A DNA stretch of 64,000 nucleotides from Flagellimonas beolgyonensis (lineage in GTDB: Bacteria; Bacteroidota; Bacteroidia; Flavobacteriales; Flavobacteriaceae): positions 310,001 through 374,000 of the forward strand of contig NZ_RZMY01000006.1 in assembly GCF_003992615.1 (NCBI RefSeq), read 5' to 3'. A model generated the notes under the pieces. It saw nothing but the letters and a program-made list of their open reading frames with translations, did no database searches and was not told the DNA's origin. The position numbers and the translations under genes were made by a program. Positions 1 to 6,561 of the stretch are shown one piece after another (within the stretch, counting starts at the first letter, position 1; each line of letters starts with the position of its first letter).

Positions 1-656
1 TTCTTGGCATTTTCCTTACAGATGTCCACATACTCCAATCGGGGCATTTCGTCATATTCAATACCCGGAAAGAAAAAAGTCTGTTTTTGCATATCGAGTA
101 ACCGATAGCCTTGATGTTTCAATTTATCTATCAAACACAAAACGGCCAACTCATCGGCACCCGCCATGGTGGTAAACAAATATTCGCCGAAAAAGAGTTT
201 GCCAATGGCGACCCCAAAGAGTCCCCCGGCAAGATTTCCATCTTTCCAAATAGCTATGGAATGTGCTTTACCCATCGTATGCAATTCCATAAATATGCGC
301 ACCATCCGTTCCGATAGCCAGCTGTTGTCCATTTGCCCTTCAAGGTTATATACTTGCTGACAACCACGTAACACCTGCTCAAAATCCGTATCAACGGTAA
401 CCGTGAACTCTTGGTTCAACATTTCCCATCTTTTTTGGGGAATTTCAAAGGATTCGGGACGTACAACGATCCTGGGGTCGGGTGACCACCACTTGATGTG
501 TTTGAGCGGATAGTGCCAATAAAAAATTCCGTTGTTATAGGCCAGCAACATACGCTCAACCGACATGGTGCCCCCAACGGCCAACAGCCCATCTATATCA
601 GCAAAATAGGCAGGTGGAAAAGTAATTTCATCCTTTTTAAGCTCAAAGTAAGGCAC
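1..656 (-). CDS. aat: Leucyl/phenylalanyl-tRNA--protein transferase homologue, 3'-truncated by window edge
   Basis: The reverse strand is open without a stop from about 656 to the window edge (218 codons read). Aat enzymes move Leu or Phe from tRNA to the N-terminus of proteins and so create N-degrons. Family signatures seen: FPPAYFADIDGLLAVGG near the N-terminus, LLAYNNGIFYWHYP, KWWSPDPRIVV, the FxVTVDTDFEQVLRGC block, LHTMGKAHSIAIW and GGLFGVAIGKLFFGEYLF. I place the start at a GTG (656), because the frame has no ATG before the conserved block; this gives MPYFELKKDEITFPP. It lies 11 bp after the hypC stop on the same strand, so it is probably the last or a late gene of the hypABC operon. 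Several usually fixed positions differ: GGTMSVER for GGDLSPER and GIFYWHYP for GIFPWF. It may be a divergent paralogue. The family call is firm, the substrate is not. Confidence 0.85.
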   Translation of the reverse strand, partial: MPYFELKKDEITFPPAYFADIDGLLAVGGTMSVERMLLAYNNGIFYWHYPLKHIKWWSPDPRIVVRPESFEIPQKRWEMLNQEFTVTVDTDFEQVLRGCQQVYNLEGQMDNSWLSERMVRIFMELHTMGKAHSIAIWKDGNLAGGLFGVAIGKLFFGEYLFTTMAGADELAVLCLIDKLKHQGYRLLDMQKQTFFFPGIEYDEMPRLEYVDICKENAK

Positions 657-667
657 CTTTTTATGTT

Positions 668-934
668 TTAGCCGGTAGGGTCCGGCAGTTGGTTCAATTC
701 GTCCAATTCTCCCAATTGGGTTAGTATCTCGAATGTTTTTTTTGCTTCTTCTTCATCAACCACGCTAATGGCCGCGCCCACATGGACCATCACATAATCA
801 TCCACCTTTGCTTCCGGCACCAAGGCCAGGCTCACGTCTTTCTTTACACCTCCAAAAGAAACTTTTCCCACTCGAAAGGTTTCATCCAAAGTAGCCGTTA
901 TTTCCAATAGTTTTCCGGGTATTGCCAAACACAT
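668..934 (-). CDS. hypC: Hydrogenase maturation chaperone HypC
   Basis: This 88-residue protein begins MCLAIPGKLLEI, the diagnostic HypC/HupF start in which Cys2 carries the Fe(CN)2CO intermediate with HypD and delivers it to the hydrogenase large subunit. The body, with GGVKKDVSLALVPEAKVDDYVMVHVGAA, matches the small OB-type beta barrel of the family. The length is normal. It sits 12 bp after hypB and 11 bp before the aat-like gene on the same strand. It acts in the cytoplasm on the large subunit precursor encoded at 3496-5229. Confidence 0.97.
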   Translation of the reverse strand: MCLAIPGKLLEITATLDETFRVGKVSFGGVKKDVSLALVPEAKVDDYVMVHVGAAISVVDEEEAKKTFEILTQLGELDELNQLPDPTG

Positions 935-946
935 GATTTTGCTTTT

Positions 947-1837
947 TTAATGATTTTCGGATGTCACTTGTACTTGCTGTTCCAGCCAATCGTACCATTG
1001 TTCCATACCCGTTCCCTTGGTAGCGGATACTTCAAAGAATTTGAGGTTTGGGTTTACCTGCAGGGCATTATTTCTAAGCGTTTCTACATTGGTATCCAAA
1101 TATGGCGCAAGATCAATTTTATTGATGATGCAGATATCCGAAGTATGGAACATATCCGGATACTTTATGGGCTTGTCGTCACCCTCAGTGGTACTAACGA
1201 TAACCACCCGTTTATGCTCGCCCAAATTGAACATGGACGGGCACACCAGGTTGCCCACGTTTTCAATCATCAAAACCGAATTGTTTTGAATGTGCAACTT
1301 TTTTACGGCATCATGGATCATATCGCTTTCCAAGTGGCATCCTTTTCCTGTATTGATTTGGATAACGGGCACATTAAGGGCTGCTATCCGATTGGCATCG
1401 TTCAATGTCTGTTGATCGCCCTCGATCACATAAAACGGAATTTTGTCCTTAAGGTCCTTCAAGGTGCGTTCCAAAAGGGATGTCTTACCTGAACCCGGTG
1501 AGCTTACCAGGTTTAGGGCAAAAACGTCCTTGGCATCAAAATACCCCCTGTTCCTGGCTGCCATGATCTCATTTTGTTGCAAAATGTCACGTTCCACTTC
1601 CAGCACCGTTTTATGGCTATGGCTGTGGTCGTGTTCGTGATGATGATGATGGTGGCCGTCATGGCTATGGGCATGGTGATGGTGATGATGTCCCTCATGA
1701 TCATGGTGGTGATCGTCATGACTGTGATTGTGACCATGTGAGTGGATATGATCGCCGTGTTGGTGTTTCTTTCCGGTATTGGGCATTACAATCTTAGCCC
1801 CGCCTTCTTCGCTTCCGCATCCGCAAGTACCGCACAT
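947..1837 (-). CDS. hypB: Hydrogenase nickel incorporation GTPase HypB with long His-rich region
   Basis: HypB uses GTP hydrolysis to drive nickel insertion into the hydrogenase active site, working with HypA. The N-terminus MCGTCGCG carries the CxxCGC high-affinity nickel site (Cys2, Cys5, Cys7). Residues 25-75 contain 30 histidines in 51 positions, a nickel-storage segment of the kind seen in rhizobial HypB. The GTPase domain follows, with P-loop SSPGSGKTS near 112-120 and the NKIDLA base-recognition motif. At 296 residues it is a full-length long-type HypB. It lies between hypA (18 bp) and hypC (12 bp). The His-rich stretch suggests that nickel is scarce or must be buffered. Confidence 0.98.
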   Translation of the reverse strand: MCGTCGCGSEEGGAKIVMPNTGKKHQHGDHIHSHGHNHSHDDHHHDHEGHHHHHHAHSHDGHHHHHHEHDHSHSHKTVLEVERDILQQNEIMAARNRGYFDAKDVFALNLVSSPGSGKTSLLERTLKDLKDKIPFYVIEGDQQTLNDANRIAALNVPVIQINTGKGCHLESDMIHDAVKKLHIQNNSVLMIENVGNLVCPSMFNLGEHKRVVIVSTTEGDDKPIKYPDMFHTSDICIINKIDLAPYLDTNVETLRNNALQVNPNLKFFEVSATKGTGMEQWYDWLEQQVQVTSENH

Positions 1838-1855
1838 AGGTTTTGGTTTTATGTT

Positions 1856-2197
1856 TTATATGACTTCCAGGGCTTTTACCCTCAGTTCCTTTCCTTGTAG
1901 AATCCCTTTAAGATTACTACCACAATGAGTGCAGGAATCATAAAAATGTTGGACCTCAAAAACGGTATCGCAGTCTGCACAAAGGGCCAATCCTTTCTTT
2001 ACATCGATCTTTCGTTCTGCATGCTCCAACACGGTATTCTTCACGGCCGAGGGCCAAACAAAATCCAAGGATTCAAATTCGACGCCGGCCAAAGTGCCAA
2101 TTTCGAGCTCTATCAAGGTTACCTTTTGGGCCTTGGCCTTTTTGGTTTCATCCTCAGCTATTTTCACTATGCCCATAGCAACCGACAACTCGTGCAT
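1856..2197 (-). CDS. hypA: Hydrogenase nickel metallochaperone HypA
   Basis: This 113-residue protein starts MHELSVAMGIVKIAEDE, where His2 is the known nickel ligand of HypA. It holds the structural zinc site as two CxxC pairs, CADC and CTHC, separated by the usual loop. HypA docks HypB on the large subunit to insert nickel. It is the first gene of the leftward hypABC operon. Its start faces the hyaA start across a 163-bp region with a candidate promoter (2240-2268) and a palindrome (2270-2283). Confidence 0.97.
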   Translation of the reverse strand: MHELSVAMGIVKIAEDETKKAKAQKVTLIELEIGTLAGVEFESLDFVWPSAVKNTVLEHAERKIDVKKGLALCADCDTVFEVQHFYDSCTHCGSNLKGILQGKELRVKALEVI

Positions 2198-2239
2198 TTC
2201 AAAACAACTTTACTGCCCCTTTAGGGATTTTACAATTAA

Positions 2240-2268
2240 CAATATTATTCAAAATCAATTTTGGACAA
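2240..2268 (-). promoter_or_regulatory. Candidate Bacteroidota-type promoter of hypABC
   Basis: Read on the minus strand, a TTG (2268-2266) is followed after 18 bases by TAATATTG (2247-2240). The consensus for the Bacteroidota housekeeping sigma factor is TTG at -33 and TAnnTTTG at -7, so one position of the -7 box differs. The distance to the hypA ATG (2197) leaves a leader of about 35 nt. I found no equally good match for the rightward hyaA promoter. Confidence 0.4.
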
Positions 2269-2269
2269 C

Positions 2270-2283
2270 ATGACTTTCGTCAT
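2270..2283. promoter_or_regulatory. FNR/CRP-like palindrome in the hyp/hya divergent control region
   Basis: ATGAC-tttc-GTCAT is a perfect inverted repeat with 5-bp arms and a 4-bp spacer, the geometry of FNR-family sites (TTGAT-N4-ATCAA). Its centre (2276.5) lies about 9 bp upstream of the candidate -33 TTG of hypA, near -42, the class II activator position. It is also 84 bp upstream of the hyaA start, so one regulator could act on both operons. No Crp/Fnr gene is in the window, so the regulator is unknown. Confidence 0.5.
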
Positions 2284-2360
2284 ATTTAAGGCGCTGATTT
2301 ATAGGTACTTTTAGCGTTAACCCTTTAAAAAAATTTCTTCAGGTTTAAAACATTTGGGCC

Positions 2361-3485
2361 ATGGCTACAGAAAAATCAGTAAAAGAAACCTATTACGAAA
2401 GTATTATTAAGCAGGGATACAGCAGACGCGATTTCATGAAGTTCGCCACCTACATTGCAGCCTATATGGGCTTGGAAACTTCTATGATCGGTCAGGTGGC
2501 AAAGTCCCTTGAGAACACTTTCCGAATACCAGTTATTTGGGAGCATTACCAGGAATGTACCTGTTGTAGTGAATCATTCATTAGATCGGACCATCCTATT
2601 GTGTCGGACATTATCCTTGACAAAATTTCCCTAGACTACACCTTAACCTTGATGGCGGCCTCGGGTTATCAGGCCGAAGCAGCCAAACATGCCACCATGG
2701 AAAAATACAAGGGCGATTACATTCTTTGTGTGGAGGGTTCCGTTCCCTTGGGTGACGATGGCAATTATTGCTGTATTGCCGGTCGTTCTGCAAAAGAACT
2801 GTTGTTGGAAGCGGCCGAGGGGGCCAAGGCCATTATTGCTTGGGGCAGTTGCGCATCCAATGGTTGTGTACAGGCAGCCTATCCCAATCCAACAGATGCT
2901 ACTCCCATTCACAAGATCATCAAGAACAAACCCATTATCCGGGTTCCCGGATGTCCGCCCATCGGTGAGGTCATGGCAGGTATCATTGTACACCTGATCA
3001 CTTTTGACCGCTTGCCCGAATTGGACGGATTGGGCCGACCCAAAGCATTTTACTCCAAACGGGTTCACGATTCCTGTTATAGAAGACCTTATTATGATGC
3101 AGGATTGTTTGCCGAGACCTTCGACGATCAAAATGCGAAGGATGGCTACTGCTTGTACAAAGTAGGTTGTAGAGGACCGATGACCTATAACTCCTGTGGT
3201 ACCATCAAATGGAACAATGGGGTGAGTTATCCCATACAGTCCGGTCACGGATGCATTGGTTGTAGTGAAGAAAATTTCTGGGATAACGGCCCATTTTATG
3301 AGCGTTTGACCGGACTTGCCGGCTTTGGCATTGAAAGCTCCGCCGATACCATCGGCAAGGTAGCTGCCGGAGTGGTGACAGGTGGTTTGGCAGTTCATGC
3401 CGTAGCCGCCAATATTTCCAAACGAAAAGAGCTGCGTAGCAGAACCACTCGTGCTAAACAAAACGAAAAGAAATTGGATTCTTAA
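2361..3485 (+). CDS. hyaA: O2-tolerant-type [NiFe]-hydrogenase small subunit, Tat-exported and membrane-anchored
   Basis: This is the electron-transfer subunit of a respiratory uptake hydrogenase, facing the periplasm. A twin-arginine signal (SRRDFMKF, residues 21-28) precedes the mature domain. Cysteines of the proximal cluster appear as ECTCCSES (C66, C68, C69), GSCASNGC (C164, C169) and VPGC (C198). C68 and C169 correspond to the two supernumerary cysteines (C19 and C120) of E. coli Hyd-1 that build the O2-protective [4Fe-3S] cluster; O2-sensitive enzymes have glycines there. Medial and distal cluster ligands follow (HDSCYRRP, CLYKVGCRGP, GHGCIGCSE). A hydrophobic helix (about residues 333-350) anchors the C-terminus. 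The length of 374 fits the family. The start ATG lies at the head of the rightward operon. Confidence 0.98.
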   Translation: MATEKSVKETYYESIIKQGYSRRDFMKFATYIAAYMGLETSMIGQVAKSLENTFRIPVIWEHYQECTCCSESFIRSDHPIVSDIILDKISLDYTLTLMAASGYQAEAAKHATMEKYKGDYILCVEGSVPLGDDGNYCCIAGRSAKELLLEAAEGAKAIIAWGSCASNGCVQAAYPNPTDATPIHKIIKNKPIIRVPGCPPIGEVMAGIIVHLITFDRLPELDGLGRPKAFYSKRVHDSCYRRPYYDAGLFAETFDDQNAKDGYCLYKVGCRGPMTYNSCGTIKWNNGVSYPIQSGHGCIGCSEENFWDNGPFYERLTGLAGFGIESSADTIGKVAAGVVTGGLAVHAVAANISKRKELRSRTTRAKQNEKKLDS

Positions 3486-3495
3486 TAAAAATATC

Positions 3496-5229
3496 ATGGC
3501 GAATAGAATTGTAGTAGATCCCATTACCCGGATTGAAGGACATTTAAGAATAGAGGTGGAGGTAAAAGATGGCATCATTACCGATGCCTATAGTTCCAGC
3601 CCCATGGTACGGGGACTTGAAAATGTTGTCAAAGGACGGGACCCCAAGGATGTATGGGCATTTGTACAGCGTGCATGCGGCGTGTGCACCACCGTACACG
3701 CACTGGCATCCGTTAGGGCCGTTGAAGATTCCTTGGGCATAGAAGTACCTCCCAATGCAGAAATGGTACGGAACATTATGGAAGGTGCCTTGTATATGCA
3801 CGACCACACCGTACACTTTTATCACCTGCATGCCCTGGATTGGGTTGATGTGGTGAATGCCTTAAAGGCAGACCCTGTTGAAACATCCCGAATAGCCCAA
3901 AGTATTTCCAACTGGCCCAAAAGCTCACCGGGCTACTTTTCGGACATCAAAAAACGGATAACCAAGTTTGTGGAAAGTGGCCAATTGGGCATTTTCGCGA
4001 ATGGCTATTGGGGCCACCCCCAAATGAAATTACCGGCCGAAGTCAACTTGTTGGCCGTGGCACATTATCTGGAAGCTTTGGAATGGCAAAAGGAAATTGT
4101 GAAAGTGCATACCATTTTTGGTGGTAAAAACCCCCACCCCAATTATTTGGTGGGTGGTATGGCCTGTGCCATTAACACCGAGAGTCCGGGTGGGCTCAAT
4201 GCGGAAAGACTGGCCTATGTAGGACGATTGCTGGAAGAAGGCAAACAGTTTATAGAACAAGTGTATATTCCCGATTTGTTGGCCATCGCTTCCTTCTATA
4301 AAGATTGGGGAGCCATTGGCAAGGGATTTGGCAATTATATGGCCTATGGTGATTTTCCAACCAATGGTTATGGCGATATCTCCTCCTTTAAGTTTCAACA
4401 AGGGGTTATTCTGGATAGGGACCTCTCCAAAGTATACGATGTCGATCACAGAAATGATGACATCGCCGAATTTGTGAACAATTCCTGGTATGATGATTAT
4501 GCTGAAGGAAGAGATCAGGGAAAACACCCATGGGATGGCGAGACCAACATCAAGTACTCTGGTCCAAAACCACCCTATGACCAATTGGATGTCAGCCAAA
4601 AATACAGTTTCATAAAAACGCCTCGTTGGAAAGGCAAACCGATGGAAGTTGGACCACTTGCCCGACTTTTGGTAGGTTATGCCAGAGGCAACAAGGAAAT
4701 CCAAGAGGCCGTGAACGGTGCCTTGAGCCACTTGGATGTACCGGTTGACGCTTTGTTCTCCACCTTGGGAAGAACAGCAGCCAGGGGTATAGAAACCCAA
4801 TTAGTGGCCAATTGGACCATGGAGTTTTATGACACCTTGTTACAAAACATCAAAAATGGGGATACCCGAATGGCCAATGCCGCTAAACGTGATCCAGCTC
4901 TTTGGGAAAGCGAATCCAAGGGAGTAGGCTTTACCGAGGCACCACGGGGAGCTTTGGCGCACTGGATCAAGATCAAGGATGCCAAAACGGAAAATTACCA
5001 ATTGGTGGTCCCTTCCACATGGAATGCATCGCCACGGGATCCCTTGGGCCAACGATCAGCCTATGAATCCACGCTTTTGGGAACGCCGGTTGCCGACCCA
5101 GAATTGCCTTTGGAAATCATCAGGACCATACATTCCTTTGATCCCTGTATCGCCTGTGCCGTCCATTTGTACGATGAGCATGGTAAGCATCTTTCACAAG
5201 TACAGAACGTTTCGAGCTGCGAAATATAG
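3496..5229 (+). CDS. hyaB: [NiFe]-hydrogenase large subunit
   Basis: The catalytic subunit oxidises H2 at the NiFe(CN)2CO centre. Active-site ligands are in RACGVCTTVHA (C61, C64) and DPCIACAVH (C551, C554). The end protease cleaves after His557, removing a 20-residue tail. The ATG at 3496 is chosen over a longer in-frame start inside hyaA, because MANRIVVDPITRIEGHLRIE is the standard N-terminus of the family; it lies 10 bp after the hyaA stop. The subunit has no signal peptide and is exported by the Tat pathway together with HyaA. Length of 577 is typical of membrane-bound uptake enzymes. Confidence 0.98.
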   Translation: MANRIVVDPITRIEGHLRIEVEVKDGIITDAYSSSPMVRGLENVVKGRDPKDVWAFVQRACGVCTTVHALASVRAVEDSLGIEVPPNAEMVRNIMEGALYMHDHTVHFYHLHALDWVDVVNALKADPVETSRIAQSISNWPKSSPGYFSDIKKRITKFVESGQLGIFANGYWGHPQMKLPAEVNLLAVAHYLEALEWQKEIVKVHTIFGGKNPHPNYLVGGMACAINTESPGGLNAERLAYVGRLLEEGKQFIEQVYIPDLLAIASFYKDWGAIGKGFGNYMAYGDFPTNGYGDISSFKFQQGVILDRDLSKVYDVDHRNDDIAEFVNNSWYDDYAEGRDQGKHPWDGETNIKYSGPKPPYDQLDVSQKYSFIKTPRWKGKPMEVGPLARLLVGYARGNKEIQEAVNGALSHLDVPVDALFSTLGRTAARGIETQLVANWTMEFYDTLLQNIKNGDTRMANAAKRDPALWESESKGVGFTEAPRGALAHWIKIKDAKTENYQLVVPSTWNASPRDPLGQRSAYESTLLGTPVADPELPLEIIRTIHSFDPCIACAVHLYDEHGKHLSQVQNVSSCEI

Positions 5230-5243
5230 AAAAACAAGGAACC

Positions 5244-5996
5244 ATGAAAACACGAAGTTTTAAAAGGGTTTATGTTTGGGAGCTCCCGGTACGGGTTTTT
5301 CACTGGATCAATGTGCTTTCAATCATCATTTTGGCCACTACGGGTTTCATCATTGCGAATCCGCCCGCCATCATGTCAAGCGCAGAGGCCAGTACCAGTT
5401 ATTGGTTCGGAACAGTACGGTTCATTCACTTTGCCACGGCCTATGTCTTTTTTTTCAATATGATCCTAAGGGTGTATTGGTCGTTTGTGGGCAATAAATT
5501 TTCCAGTTGGCGCGCCTTTTGGCCCTTCAGCAAAAAAATGTGGCATAACTTTTTGCATGTCATAAAAGTGGATGTATTCCTTGCCAATGAGAAAAAACCG
5601 GATATCAAGGACATCAGTATCGGACATAACAGTGTAGCTGCCTTCTCCTATGCAATGCTATTTTTATTGGCACTGGTGCAGGTCTTCACAGGCTTTGGGC
5701 TCTATTCCGACACTGCCGGTTGGTGGCTGCCCAAAATGTTCAGTTGGGTGGTGCCCTTTATGGGCGGGGATTTTATTGTGCGAACCATTCACCATACTGC
5801 AACCTGGCTCTTTATATTGTTCACTTTGATCCATGTATATCTGGTGTTTTACCACGATTGGCTTGAAGGACGTGGCGAAGTATCCTCCATGTTCGGAGGC
5901 TATAAATTTGTTTGTGAAGAGCGACTCAACAAGGTTATGGATGAAGAAGAAATTGAGGAATTGTTGGATGAGGAACCCGTTGAGATCATTGATTAA
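5244..5996 (+). CDS. hyaC: Hydrogenase cytochrome b subunit
   Basis: This 250-residue integral membrane protein passes electrons from the small subunit to the quinone pool. It begins WELPVRVFHWINVLSIIILA, the usual first helix with a heme-ligand histidine, and shows four hydrophobic helices. The last part, HHTATWLFILFTLIHVYLVFYH, holds the other heme histidines. The protein ends in an unusually acidic tail, about 20 residues rich in Glu and Asp. It lies 14 bp after hyaB. Its presence shows that the enzyme feeds the respiratory chain rather than a soluble NAD module. Confidence 0.95.
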   Translation: MKTRSFKRVYVWELPVRVFHWINVLSIIILATTGFIIANPPAIMSSAEASTSYWFGTVRFIHFATAYVFFFNMILRVYWSFVGNKFSSWRAFWPFSKKMWHNFLHVIKVDVFLANEKKPDIKDISIGHNSVAAFSYAMLFLLALVQVFTGFGLYSDTAGWWLPKMFSWVVPFMGGDFIVRTIHHTATWLFILFTLIHVYLVFYHDWLEGRGEVSSMFGGYKFVCEERLNKVMDEEEIEELLDEEPVEIID

Positions 5997-6005
5997 TAAT
6001 TGAAA

Positions 6006-6560
6006 ATGACAAAATCCGTAAACACATTGTCCGAACTGGACAAAAAACCTGTTGCCGTCAGCAGTGATGCCTTTTTCTTTGAAAAAGACAAGTCAAAGAG
6101 TATTTTGGTTCTGGGGGTAGGCAACTTCCTCATGGGCGATGAAGGAGTCGGTGTACATTTGATCCAATCGATGGATACCATGGAACTACCCTCCTATATT
6201 GACATTCTGGATGGCGGCACAGGTGGATTTCTGTTGCTCAATTGCTTTGAATGCTATTCTAAAATCATATTTGTTGATGCCACCATGGATGGCAAGGAAG
6301 AAGGCACCATATCGTTGATCCGCCCAAAATTCGCCTGTGATTTTCCCTCGGCTTTGAGCGTTCACGATGTAGGTCTGAAAGATATGATCGAAGCAGTGTA
6401 CCTGATGGAGAACACTCCTGATCTGCATCTGTTTACCATATCGATTGCAAAGGTTGAACCCATGACCACCCAATTGGCGCCAAAAGTTGAAAAGGCAATA
6501 CCTGCGACCATAACCCAAATATTGTCGCTGGCAGCAACCTTGCACGATCAATTCACATAA
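6006..6560 (+). CDS. hyaD: Hydrogenase maturation endopeptidase
   Basis: The protein removes the C-terminal tail of the large subunit once nickel is in place. The core begins ILVLGVGNFLMGDEGVGVHLIQ, the family motif whose Glu/Asp bind nickel in the precursor. LDGGTGG and the conserved SVHDVGLKDMI segment (His ligand) follow. The ATG at 6006 gives 184 residues and an extra N-terminal stretch of about 35 residues compared with E. coli HyaD. A TTG two codons earlier is also in frame. It sits 9 bp after hyaC and abuts hypF. Confidence 0.95.
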   Translation: MTKSVNTLSELDKKPVAVSSDAFFFEKDKSKSILVLGVGNFLMGDEGVGVHLIQSMDTMELPSYIDILDGGTGGFLLLNCFECYSKIIFVDATMDGKEEGTISLIRPKFACDFPSALSVHDVGLKDMIEAVYLMENTPDLHLFTISIAKVEPMTTQLAPKVEKAIPATITQILSLAATLHDQFT

Positions 6561-6561
6561 G

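Noticed and set aside
1513-1737. Low-complexity minus-strand frame rich in Met, Ile and Thr
   Set aside because: It is the frame-shifted reading of the HypB histidine codons, not a gene.
1580-1760. Apparent microsatellite of CAT/CAC-like triplets
   Set aside because: It encodes the His-rich segment of HypB and varies from codon to codon; it is a coding constraint and not a repeat element.
2643-3578. 311-codon open frame on the minus strand
   Set aside because: It lies fully opposite hyaA and the start of hyaB, shows no family features, and its translation mirrors the codon pattern of the hydrogenase gene.
4030-4800. 256-codon open frame on the minus strand opposite hyaB
   Set aside because: It is a shadow of a strongly conserved gene; no recognisable domain, no ribosome site.
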